NCBI GenBank assembly: GCA_013180625.2
Contig: SNVD02004419.1
Span: 124,001 to 188,000 of the forward strand
Direction: 5' to 3'
Length of the DNA stretch: 64,000 nt
From: Boswellia sacra
Taxonomy: Eukaryota; Streptophyta; Magnoliopsida; Sapindales; Burseraceae
The position numbers and the translations under genes were made by a program. The notes below the pieces were generated by a model, which saw nothing but the letters and a program-made list of their open reading frames with translations, did not search any database and was not told where the DNA came from. Positions 46,114 to 56,360 of the stretch are shown one piece after another (the stretch's first letter is position 1; the number at the start of each line of letters is the position of its first letter).

Positions 46114-46764
46114 ATGGAGGGAACTTCAAAACGTCGAATCCAAAGGATATGTGTATTCTGTGGATCTCGACCAGGTAAAAGTGAAGAGTTCGTAGAAGTA
46201 GCAAATTATCTTGGTAGGCTACTGGCTGAAAGAAAGATTCATGTGGTTTATGGGGGAGGTAGCCTCGGGTTAATGGGTTGTGTGTCAACAGCTGCACATG
46301 TAGGGGGTACTCAAGTTTTAGGAGTTATTCCTAAAGCTTTAGCTGTAGAAAGTATTGTTGGAAAAACGGTTGGGAAGGAGTTACAAGTCTCCTCTATGCA
46401 TGAACGCATGGCACATATGCTCATCAATTCAGATGCCTTTATTGCTTTACCAGGTGGCTTTGGTACTCTTGAAGAAATTTTTCAAATTGCCTCTTGGGCT
46501 CAACTGAATCTCCATCAAAAACCCATAGGTTTGTTGAATGTTAAAAATTTCTTTGATCTTTTGATAAGTTTTGTTGATGCAGCTGTGGAACAAAATTTTA
46601 TCCCTCATTCAGCGAGAAAGATCCTTGTTTCTGCCACTTCTGCTGGGGAGTTACTTGACAAATTACAAGAAGTTGAGTATGAACCTGACCCAGCTAGTAC
46701 TCAAATTAATTGGGTAGGAGGGCAAAACAAAAAGTGCAAATTGGATCTGAATCTCCGTTTGTAA
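46114..46764 (+). CDS. LOG: LONELY GUY-family cytokinin-activating enzyme, intact, intronless
   Basis: LOG enzymes are cytosolic phosphoribohydrolases that cut cytokinin riboside 5'-monophosphate to active free-base cytokinin and ribose 5-phosphate in one step. The 216-residue frame is full length for plant LOGs. In order: RICVFCGSRPGK (11-22), VVYGGGSLGLMGCVS (44-58), VLGVIPKAL (68-76), SSMHERMAHM (93-102) with the catalytic-position Arg98, and PGGFGTLEEIF (113-123), the signature PGGxGTxxE with its Glu. The C-terminal KKCKLDLNLRL resembles the LOG10-like group. The ATG has G at -3 and +4. Plant LOG genes normally have several introns; this copy has none, so it came through RNA. It lies in the sense direction where Athila pol would be. 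Expression and activity are not shown by sequence. Confidence 0.93.
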   Translation: MEGTSKRRIQRICVFCGSRPGKSEEFVEVANYLGRLLAERKIHVVYGGGSLGLMGCVSTAAHVGGTQVLGVIPKALAVESIVGKTVGKELQVSSMHERMAHMLINSDAFIALPGGFGTLEEIFQIASWAQLNLHQKPIGLLNVKNFFDLLISFVDAAVEQNFIPHSARKILVSATSAGELLDKLQEVEYEPDPASTQINWVGGQNKKCKLDLNLRL

Positions 46765-48090
46765 TTTTTTCTTGTCTTTTATTTTATTTTATTTTTAGCA
46801 TGTTATTTTATAAGTCTTTCAGGTCATCTCTCTTGAATAACAGAAGCCTCAGGTAATGTCTCCTATACTTGATCTCTCTACATTTAAACATTGAGGACAA
46901 TGTTTCATTTGGTTGGGGGGGAATGATAGTAGACATAAGTATGTCTTTAAGTTTCTTTTCCTTGCCAAAAAAAAAGAAAAGCGAGTTAGTAATTAGATTT
47001 AGAGTGCGATGTAAGGAGTTCAAATCCTCTTGAGACACATTCTAGGTCAGGAATGGTTGAGTAAAGAGGACCAATTTGAACTCTTGAAACCCATTCTAAC
47101 TAATTTGTCATTTTATTTTGATTTTGTGAACTCATTTTAGCTAACCTGATATTATTTAGTCTTGGTTTTTGAATTTTATAACAAGGAGGACTTATTCATT
47201 TCACTTTGAATTATTCAAATCTATGAACTCTCATAACATTATCATTTAATAAACTGTGTGCTTATGTACTCATTAAGCAAGTATTCATGAACCTTTCTTC
47301 ACACACACACATACCTTGATGCATGATTGTGGGTGGCGAAATGAAATGTTGTACTATTTGAGTTCTTTTGTTTTGTTTAGGATAACAACACAAAGGAAGG
47401 GGAAAGTTAAAAAAAAAGAAGAAGAAAAAAAGTGAAAAAAAGAAAAAAAAAGAAGAGAGCAATTGTGGATAAGTTTGGTCTCGTAGCCTCCTTAATTCGA
47501 GCAATTAAGCCCGAGGGGTGCCTCAACACTAATACCCTAAGACCAACTGGTTTGGGAGCTATTGGCCCAAAGCTCGCTACATGGATTAAGGAGAAAGCTT
47601 AATGGGATTGAACATTGCACTATCCACAAGTTTCTAAGCAAAATAAAGCATCGGCAACCCGAGTCGTTAAGCTCGAAGGGGTGTCTTAACACCTAATGCC
47701 CTAAGGCCAACTGGTCTGGGAGTCATTAGCCTAAGTCTCGCTACATGGGTTAAAGATGCATTCCTTCAAAAAAAAAAAAAAAAAGAAAAGAAAGAAAAAA
47801 TATATAAAATGAATAAATGCCCCCTACCTAAGGTTGTTAGCCTTAACAAATATTAGAACCGATATGGCTTCTTTCTAATAAGCCCCATAGTCATGTGTTG
47901 ACTGAGCACAAAAAGGAGGTTTATTGATATCTTGACTGAAGGGTACATGAGTCATAAAAATAATAATAATAATAATAATTGGTTGAGAGTTTGTTTATTT
48001 GGATAAAATCAAGGAGAGTGCAATAATGACCACCTTGGATGTAAAATTCTATAATTCACTTCTAAATAATAACGCTTTAATTGCTAGGGA
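46765..48090 (+). other. LOG element 3' non-coding region
   Basis: No gene. 46890-46930 holds a G-run block (GGACAATGTTTCATTTGGTTGGGGGG) typical of the region after pol in Athila elements. Two imperfect copies of a roughly 120-base unit (TTAAGCCCGAGGGGTGCCT... CTCGCTACATGGATTAA) lie at about 47475-47600 and 47655-47755. A-rich purine runs occur at 47409-47457 and 47767-47800, and an (AAT)n run near 47957-47980. The block order matches an Athila 3' end with pol removed. Confidence 0.65.
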
Positions 48091-48097
48091 CTAGCAA

Positions 48098-48115
48098 TAA
48101 GCTAGTTGGGGGGTG
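48098..48115 (+). other. Polypurine tract of the LOG element
   Basis: GCTAGTTGGGGGGTG just before the 3' LTR start TGATGAAC, the G-run form usual in Athila elements. Confidence 0.65.
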
Positions 48116-49642
48116 TGATGAACACTTAAATATTCATGTTTAATAAGAGTTTAGTTCATCATATTACATTAATAGTGTCATTAAATTCCTCAATTTAAGC
48201 ATATTTGTAGTCTTTGCATATTTGGAATTAACTTCCTCTTAATTTTGGTTTTGTTACAGGTTCGGCAAAATGGGAATAACTCTCTATTTATAGATCAGAA
48301 TAGTGCAATTCTTAATGTTTTGGAAAGCCGATTCAATTTTCTACAATTGCATTTCACAAGCATCATCAAATTCAGGCTCTTAATGGACCAAAATTGGGCT
48401 TGAAGTGAACCCATCTACAGTCTCAGCCCAGTCTGATTAGGTCTCAGTATTTGGACCGTATCTCTCAAAATATGTATCCAAATTGTGCAAATTAATATGT
48501 TCTAGAAAGCTGATAGAAATATCTACAACTTTCATGAAGACATGTGATTAAAATTGTCAACATTTCAATGTCAAAATTGATGGTCAAAGTCGGTGCCTAA
48601 TGATCCCAATTGTCAAAGATATTTACAACTAATATTTGACAATTTTGCCCTTGTAATTTGACAAGTTTGCCCCTGGATGTATCTATAAATAGAGGTGCCT
48701 TGTGACCCATTAGGGCATCTTGGCCTTGGCTGGAACATTTTGGCTTTGGCTAGGATCTTGTTTTGTGTTTTGTGTGTTTATGTTATTAATGAATTTCCTT
48801 TTTCTTGCATTTTATTTTCTTTCTATTATAATGTTCTTCTAATTTCTCTTTTACTAAGGTGAAAGGGTGAAACCCTTGATATGAGAATAAGGATTCTCTA
48901 ACCGTTAATATGTGCTTAATAATCTTAATCTTATAATGTTTATTCAATATGATTTATATTTAATTTCTTAATCAATCTTGACACCACTCGTAAGTGGAGG
49001 TCTTGATCCATTGTCGACAATCCTTGGCACATCAAATGCTTGGATCCTTTCTAGATGATGTATGGTTCTTCCTTACCGACACGAATCTAGTTAAGAACCT
49101 TGATTTGTTGTAGACATATGGTGATTGGCACATTGGATGCTTGAACCCATTTACAAGAAGTGGTATAAATATTGGTAACGAAACAAATATAATTCATATA
49201 ACTAAAATGGGTTAATTATCCTTATTTGAAATATCAATGGTGGATCCCCTAACCTTAGCCTTCATTGTTATTGTGTTAATTCCTCTTGTATTTTAATTAT
49301 TCTATTGTTTATGAACTTTTTATTTTATTTACTATGGTAGGTTCTACCACCTCATGAAATTGTTCTTTAATTTACTATGGTTGGTTATACCACCTATTTC
49401 CATTGATGGTTTTACCTCCTCTTGCTTTTTGTTTTATATTTGAATGGTCGGTAATACCGCCTACCATCTTACATATTTATTGATATTCTCTTGTTATTTC
49501 CTTGAATCATCCATATCACATTTGCTTATCTTATAATTTGTAACGCTTAAATTCCCTTCCTTGTGGATCGACCCCGGTCTTACCGGGTTTATTACTTCGA
49601 CACTCCTATACTTGGGAGACAATCCCTTTTTCGGATGTGTCA
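48116..49642 (+). repeat. LOG element 3' LTR
   Basis: 1,527 bases, matching 41439-42964. From 48868 to its end it is also the left part of a 2,052-bp tandem duplication; another copy of this tail is at 50920-51694. The stretch 49470-49530 differs from both other copies. Confidence 0.92.
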
Positions 49643-50564
49643 TTAGGCTAGAATATACCATGAATGCCATGTTTAGGCTAGAATAAGCCATGAGAATCAT
49701 GTTTTAGGCTAAAAATTCATGGTTTCTTGATATGAATTATGCTAGATTAGCTATAAGTAGAATTGCCATGATAGAATTTATCAAAATCTGGGCTAGAATG
49801 CCATGATATTAGATTATGGCTTTGTATTGAATTAATTGATTTATGAATATATGCTATGAATATGCCATGTTTAGAAGTGCAATTGTATGATGCCATGAAG
49901 TGATGGTGGACTCACATTGATGGTGAAGGACCATCACTTAGAATAAAATACTTGATAACATGAATATGTATGCAGAGACTTGATAGACATTGAATAGACT
50001 CACATATGATGGTGAGGAATCCATTATCTATCGAGCCTCCACTTCAATGCATAATATGGATGAATATGCAATGGGTAGCATGTATGAATGAGATATACGA
50101 AGTGATAGAAGTAGAATCTACTTTATTGTTGAATAAGAAATGTTATAATCCTCTTCCTTTCCCCCATGTTCGAAAGGAAATATAATCTATTCTCCTCCCC
50201 CTTTCTTTGTATGAATATACAACTGTCATTGATTAAATAATCACCTCACATGCCTAACAAAGATAAAATAGAAAAGTGTGCATAAAATGAACAACACTAA
50301 GCATACTAGGTACTAATACGAGATATTTCTATTTGGTATTTCCCAAGTGGAGACCGGATTTACATCTATCTTTGAAGGGATAAGTGTAGTTTAGGTCTTA
50401 AAGGGAGGATTAAATTGCCCCCATTCATTCCCAATTGAATAATTGGGTGGCAACTCGTTTCTCCATACGTGCCCATGGCTTGTTTGTGTTCCCTTAAGTC
50501 TTGAAAGAGTCTTTGACACAGTGTCATAGGTGCAAATGCTTTGGCAGGATGAAAGCCCTGTTCA
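49643..50564 (+). repeat. Tat-2 5' LTR, second part
   Basis: Continues the LTR interrupted at 41438: TTAGGCTAGAATATACC to CCCTGTTCA. The TTAGG at its start is the right target duplication of the LOG element. Confidence 0.82.
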
Positions 50565-50567
50565 TGG

Positions 50568-50584
50568 TGGTGACTCTACTAGGG
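50568..50584 (+). other. Tat-2 primer-binding site, first copy
   Basis: TGGTGACTCTACTAGGG, three bases after the LTR end; duplicated at 52620-52636. Confidence 0.6.
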
Positions 50585-50919
50585 ATAAGGGAAGTTGATT
50601 ATGATAGGAATACCAAATTTTAATACCTTGTGTTGATATAATGAGTCCTTGCATCACTATACTTTTGCACACAATGAGCACAAAATGCCTAAACTAGCCG
50701 TGTGGCATTGGCATGAGAAGTTTTTTGTTCCATTCGACCCCTAGATGACTCATGTTGGTGTGACCACCCTTGAGCACGTGCCATTGAATTGGTATAAAAA
50801 GAGATCAGCCCAAGGGGGCATCTCTCACTCGAACTAGCCTAGACCATTGGATCCTTAAGACTCAAGTCCATGTTGATGACTTTAGAAATTTTTAAAAGGA
50901 TGAATATCAAAAATCATGT

Positions 50920-51694
50920 TGAAACCCTTGATATGAGAATAAGGATTCTCTAACCGTTAATATGTGCTTAATAATCTTAATCTTATAATGTTTATTCAAT
51001 ATGATTTATATTTAGTTTCTTAATCAATCTTGACACCACTCGTAAAGTGGAGGTCTTGATCCATTGTCGAAAATCCTTGGCACATCAAATGCTTGGATCG
51101 TTTCAAGATGATGTATGGTTCTTCCTTACCGACATGAATCTAGTTAGGAACCTTGATTTGTTGTAGACATATGATGATTGACACATTGGATGCTTGAACC
51201 CACTTACAAGAAGTGGTATAAATTTTGGTAATGAAACAAATATAATTCATATAACTAAAATGGGTTAATTATCCTTATTTGAAATATCAAGGGCGGATCC
51301 CCTAACCTTAGCCTTCATTGTTATTGTGTTAATTCCTCTTGTATTTTAATTATTCTATTGTTTATGAACTTTTTATTTTATTTACTATGGTAGGTTCTAC
51401 CACCTTATGAAATTGTTCTTTAATTTACTATGGTTGGTTATACCACCTATTTCCATGGATGGTTTTACCTCCTCTTGCTTTTGTTTTATATTTGAATGGT
51501 CGGTAATACCACCTACCATCTTACATACTTGTTGATATTATCTTGTCACCTCTTTGAATCATCCATATCACATTTGTTTAGCTTATAATTTGTAACGCTT
51601 AAATTCCCTTCCTCGTGGATCGACCCCGGTCTTACCGGGTTTATTACTTCGACACTCCTATACTTGGGAGACAATCCCTTTTTCGGATGTGTCA
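50920..51694 (+). repeat. Partial copy of the LOG element LTR (3' half)
   Basis: Made by the tandem duplication, not by a separate insertion, since its left edge is an internal LTR position and its right flank is again TTAGGCTAG of the Tat-2 LTR. Confidence 0.9.
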
Positions 51695-52616
51695 TTAGGC
51701 TAGAATATACCATGAATGCCATGTTTAGGCTAGAATAAGCCATGAGAATCATGTTTTAGGCTAAAAATTCATGGTTTCTTGATATGAATTATGCTAGATT
51801 AGCTATAAGTAGAATTGCCATGATAGAATTTATCAAAATCTGGGCTAGAATGCCATGATATTAGATTATGGCTTTGTATTGAATTAATTGATTTATGAAT
51901 ATATGCTATGAATATGCCATGTTTAGAAGTGCAATTGTATGATGCCATGAAGTGATGGTGGACTCACATTGATGGTGAAGGACCATCACTTAGAATAAAA
52001 TACTTGATAACATGAATATGTATGCAGAGACTTGATAGACATTGAATAGACTCACATATGATGGTGAGGAATCCATTATCTATCGAGCCTCCACTTCAAT
52101 GCATAATATGGATGAATATGCAATGGGTAGCATGTATGAATGAGATATACGAAGTGATAGAAGTAGAATCTACTTTATTGTTGAATAAGAAATGTTATAA
52201 TCCTCTTCCTTTCCCCCATGTTCGAAAGGAAATATAATCTATTCTCCTCCCCCTTTCTTTGTATGAATATACAACTATCATTGATTAAATAATCACCTCA
52301 CATGCCTAACAAAGATAAAATAGAAAAGTGTGCATAAAATGAACAACACTAAGCATACTAGGTAATAATACGAGATATTTCTATTTGGTATTTCCCAAGT
52401 GGAGACCGGATTTACATCTATCTTTGAAGGGATAAGTGTAGTTTAGGTCTTAAAGGGAGGATTAAATTGCCCCCATTCATTCCCAATTGAATAATTGGGT
52501 GGCAACTCGTTTCTCCATACGTGCCCATGGCTTGTTTGTGTTCCCTTAAGTCTTGAAAGAGTCTTTGACACAGTGTCATAGGTGCAAATGCTTTGGCAGG
52601 ATGAAAGCCCTGTTCA
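51695..52616 (+). repeat. Duplicated second part of Tat-2 5' LTR
   Basis: Second copy of 49643-50564, followed by a second primer-binding site (52620-52636). Confidence 0.88.
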
Positions 52617-52636
52617 TGGTGGTGACTCTACTAGGG

Positions 52637-53420
52637 ATAAGGGAAGTTTATTATGATAGGAATACCAAATTTTAATACCTTGTGTTGATATAATGAGTCC
52701 TTGCATCACTACACTTTTTCACACAATGAGCACAAAATGCCTAAACTAGCCATGTGGCATTGGCATGAGAAGTTTTTTGTTCCATTCGACCCATAGATGA
52801 CTCATGTTGGTGTGACCACCCTTGAGCACGTGCCATTGAATTGGTATAAAAAGAGATCAGCCCAAGGGGGCATCTCTCACTCGAACTAGCCTAGACCATT
52901 GGATCCTTAAGACTCAAGTCCATGTTGATGACTTTAGAAATTTTTAAAAGGATGAATATCAAAAATCATGTTGAAATGCATGTCTATAGATGTAAATTCC
53001 CCATGATTAGAATGACAACAACTCGAAACCTCATGGAACCGTGAACAAATGCCACATTTTAAGTCATCCATGAAAGAACAAAATGGGAACATGTGCCATG
53101 AGTTAAGGTTATCATGACGTTTTGAAAACTATGTTATGATAATCATGAAGAATCCAACATTAACATGAATGTTAGAATTAGGAGAAAGAATCTTGCATTC
53201 CCAAATCCCATGATGATGACTTGTGAATAAGGCCAAAAATCCTAAGAAAAGAGACTTAACCTCACGTGTGAGGAGGAATAAGGTTGGAAGGCTGAAAGCG
53301 TATCTATGCCCTTGTATAAGCATGCATCATATCATGCATACATGGTATTAACACTTTTGTTTTGCAACCGTCATTGCTTGGGTTAGACAAGGTGGTCGTT
53401 TGATAAGACAAGAAAACGAA
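52637..53420 (+). other. Tat-2 leader
   Basis: Non-coding and colinear with 572-1377. Contains CACGTG at 53263-53268 and CATGCA-type repeats at 53321-53345. The first 335 bases are the second unit of the tandem duplication. Confidence 0.7.
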
Positions 53421-55090
53421 ATGGCATCACCCTACAACAGCAATGCAGAAATGATCCACTTGAGAGTCGACATGACCACGCTCTATCAACAAATTGCCCA
53501 ACTCATTGAAGCCCTCCAAAATGGGCCTAACCGCGTGAATTAGCCGCCACCCGAGGTAATGGTGATGATGATGGTAAGACTAGTTGAGGCAGAAATAAGG
53601 AGAAAAGCTTAATCAATCACAAAGAACCTGAATCGGTCAAGCAATTGGCCAAAGACATGGAGAAGGTCTAGTCCCTTTTGAAAAAGAAGGGGTTGAAGGG
53701 AGTCGAAGACCTATATGACATCTTGCTTATGTGAGATCAAGATTTGCCTCCAAGGTTTCGTCTATCAGACTCGCCAAAGTTCAATGGAGAGGGGAATCCC
53801 AAAACACATTTGAGATAATATGTAGCCATCATGGCCACCACTCATTTTACAAAAGAGCACATTTTGAAGTACTCATGCTATCCTTAGAAGACTATGTGAT
53901 AGCATGGTACCATGACCTCCCAATGAGAGTTCGAGAATATTGGGAGGAACTTTCTCAACAATTCATGGAATAGTACCACCACAACACCCAACTGTGGGTA
54001 CGTTCAGGTATTTGGAGATGACCAAACAAAAGCCCAATGAGACATTCTTAGAGTATCTAGTTCGTTCGAGGGCCAAAGCTGTTAAGATGACCACGAGGCC
54101 CTCGAGAAAGACCAGGTTCGAATGATGATCAATGGAACCCATGCTTTCACTAGTGATAGACTGCAGGTTTTCCTATCAAAACATTTGAAGATTTATATGA
54201 CTCAGGCATTGAAATAGAAGAATTGGAGTCTAGACAGAAGAGAAGCCTTCGTGGCTACCCTCAAAGAAGTCAAAGGTAGTACCACCAACCTAGTGGGCCT
54301 AGCACTAAGCACGTAGAGGTGAAGGCAGTTGTCCCACAAAGAAGGTTCAGTTGTCTAGGAAGGCCACTTTCCAAAATCTTTGCAAGGTTAAGAGCCGAAG
54401 GGATCTTGAAGTTGTTACCACCAAGATAGCTTCCAATTCATTGCCCAGGAATTAGAGGCATCACAAGAAATGTGAATTCCATCAAGTGACTGGTCACAAG
54501 ACTGACGATTGCACTCGCCTCCGCCATGAGATTCAAGATTTGATTGACAAGAGTCAGATTCCCAATCCGGAAGCATATGAACCTAACATAAGGAATAACC
54601 CTTTGTCCAATTACAATCGAGTACCTCCTCCATCAGCTAACATGATTGGATCAGGATTGATTGAGGAGCAAGTCATGAATTCCTTCAAAGAGTGTAGATC
54701 AAGCAGGGCCGAGAGAGCCAAGAGAAGGGAAAAGTCCAAGTTAGAACAATCTATTAAAAGGGTGGTCTCAACAAAGAAGCCTATGGCTAGCAAACCCAAA
54801 AAAGAATAGCCCAAGGAGATCATTGAGAGAGTGGAAGATGAGCCCGCTCCTTTGGCAGCTAATATTTACACCAAAAAAAGTGGATGGGGCAACATTGCAG
54901 TGAAGTGAGTCAAGCAAAGCTTAGAACTCGAACTTGTGAATCTCATGGACCAAGAAGAAAATGAGCTTCAAAAGAACAAAGCAAAAGAAGTTGTAGTGAT
55001 ACCAATCAAGAAGAAGCCCACGTCATCAAGCTCATTTGCCAAGAAGTGGATGGCTAGAAAAGGAGCTAGAAAAGGCCCACCACCTAGGAG
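53421..55090 (+). pseudogene. gag: Tat-2 gag, decayed
   Basis: ATG at 53421 opens MASPYNSNAEMIHLRVD with the same coiled N-terminus as Tat-1. Fragments follow in different frames: SMERGIPKHI-type segment near 53780, LEDYVIAWYHDLPMRVREYWEEL (53870-53950), PNETFLEYLVRSRAKAVKMT (54030-54085), the box CEFHQVTGHKTDDC (54471-54512) and the tail frame 54486-54809. At least six stops or shifts. Non-functional, but the best guide to the gag of this family in the window. Confidence 0.82.
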
Positions 55091-55096
55091 ACTTAA

Positions 55097-56360
55097 GTGA
55101 TGAAAGGTAGTGTAGCTAAGAAATGGAAGCGAGATGAGTGTCTTGTAAGCAGAGAGAGCTTGCCTAGAAGGTATAAGGAAGTGAGAGTCATGGAAATTTG
55201 GGACGACATCACTCAAGTCAAGACCCTTTCAAACTTTTGGGCTGACTTTAGTAGTGATGAAGAAGAAGAAATGAGAATTGAGGAAGAAACACATGAGGGA
55301 GAAACACTCAGGTGTCAAAGAGAGAATGTACAAGGAGTGACAAGGAGTGGTAGATTTTATTATGAGAAGAAAAATGAGAAACTGATTGAGAAGACAGTTG
55401 AGAAGGGCAAAGAAGTTACGAATGAAGAAGCTAAAGAAGAAGATGATCAAATGATCAAACAATTGAAGAAAACTCAAGTAAATGCTAACATTTGGGATCT
55501 ACTTATATCATCCCAAAAACATAGAGAAGCCATGGCAATAGCCTTGGCCGAGGTAGAGATATCGATGGCTGCCACTACTAGTGAAATGTTGATCGCCTTG
55601 ACTAGAGGAACACCTGAAGGAGTAAAAGAAAGAGGAGAAATCACCTTTACAGATAAAGAGCTACCATTTGAAGGGAGAAACCATAATAAGCCATTATTCA
55701 TCACCGTGGAGATTTGTGGGAAAACGTCTCTTTGTGTCATGGCAGATGATAGGTCTACCATCAATATTGTGCCTCTGAAGATACTGCATAAGTACGAAGT
55801 TAGTGAAGATGAGCTTGAGCCTTGTGAGATAATGATCAGGGCTTATGATGATTCGAAGAGAAGTGCCATAGGAATCTTCAAAGCTTTAGTGAAGACTGGA
55901 CCCATCGAAGTTATGATAGAATTCACAATCCTTGACATTCTGGTCACATTTACTGCCTTGTTAGGACAAGCATGATTCCATCCACTTGGTAGAATTCTTT
56001 CCACCTTGCATCAAAAAATCATATTCAACATGGATGGGGAGATCGTAACCATTCATGTAGCCTCAACAATTGCACTAGCTGCTTTGAGTGTCAAGGTTGG
56101 AGAAATACCTTACATGGGTGGCTTTCAAGTAGCCATGATTGACGAAGTCAACCCAATCATCGTTGCAATAACGAAGAAATAGGGGTACATGCCAGGAACT
56201 GGACTTGGGAGAAATGGATGTGGCCTACCATCTTTTCCAAACTTCAAAGGTCAGACCTTAAGAAGGGGGTTGGGCAATGAATCTGAAGGGGAAGAAGAAG
56301 ATGTTGAGCCCAAGAAAGGAAAATTAATCAAATTTGTCGAGGCCTAAGATACGAAGTATG
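55097..56360 (+). pseudogene. Tat-2 linker, protease and G-patch
   Basis: A 292-codon frame (55097-55975) covers the acidic linker (SSDEEEEMRIEEE), the helical lead-in IWDLLISSQKHREAM and the protease to TALLGQA, then a stop where Trp is expected. The active-site triplet is MADDRSTINIVP, again with Arg in place of the usual Gly. The next part reads GEIPYMGGFQVAMIDEV and MPGTGLGRNGCGLPSFPNF, a clear G-patch, then an acidic segment with stops. Confidence 0.8.

Larger units (their letters stand above)
41439..49642 (+). mobile_element. Athila-like, gag-only LTR retrotransposon carrying a LOG gene
   Basis: 8.2-kb element with LTRs 41439-42964 and 48116-49642, both TGATGAACAC...GATGTGTCA. It is flanked by TTAGA (41434-41438) and TTAGG (49643-49647), a 5-base target duplication with one change. 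The tRNA-Asp-type primer-binding site, the gag and the G-rich tract before the 3' LTR fit the Athila group. No protease, RT, RNase H or integrase is present; between gag and the 3' non-coding part lie an unrecognised ORF and an intact LOG gene. It must rely on enzymes from another element to move. It sits in the 5' LTR of Tat-2 in the same orientation. Confidence 0.88.
48868..52971 (+). repeat. 2,052-bp tandem duplication across two elements
   Basis: Unit 1 is 48868-50919 and unit 2 is 50920-52971. Each holds the last 775 bases of the LOG element LTR, the second part of the Tat-2 LTR, its primer-binding site and about 350 bases of leader. The junction at 50920 joins leader sequence ATGT to LTR sequence CCCTTGAT through a shared TGAAA. 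The Tat-derived parts differ at about six places by eye over 1.28 kb. Confidence 0.92.

Noticed and set aside
47262..47504. 80-codon minus-strand frame with a poly-Phe run
   Set aside because: It is produced by the AAAAAAGAAG purine tract on the plus strand.
50920..51694. A second Athila insertion
   Set aside because: Its left edge is in the middle of an LTR, and the 2,052-base period holds on both sides, so it is explained by tandem duplication.
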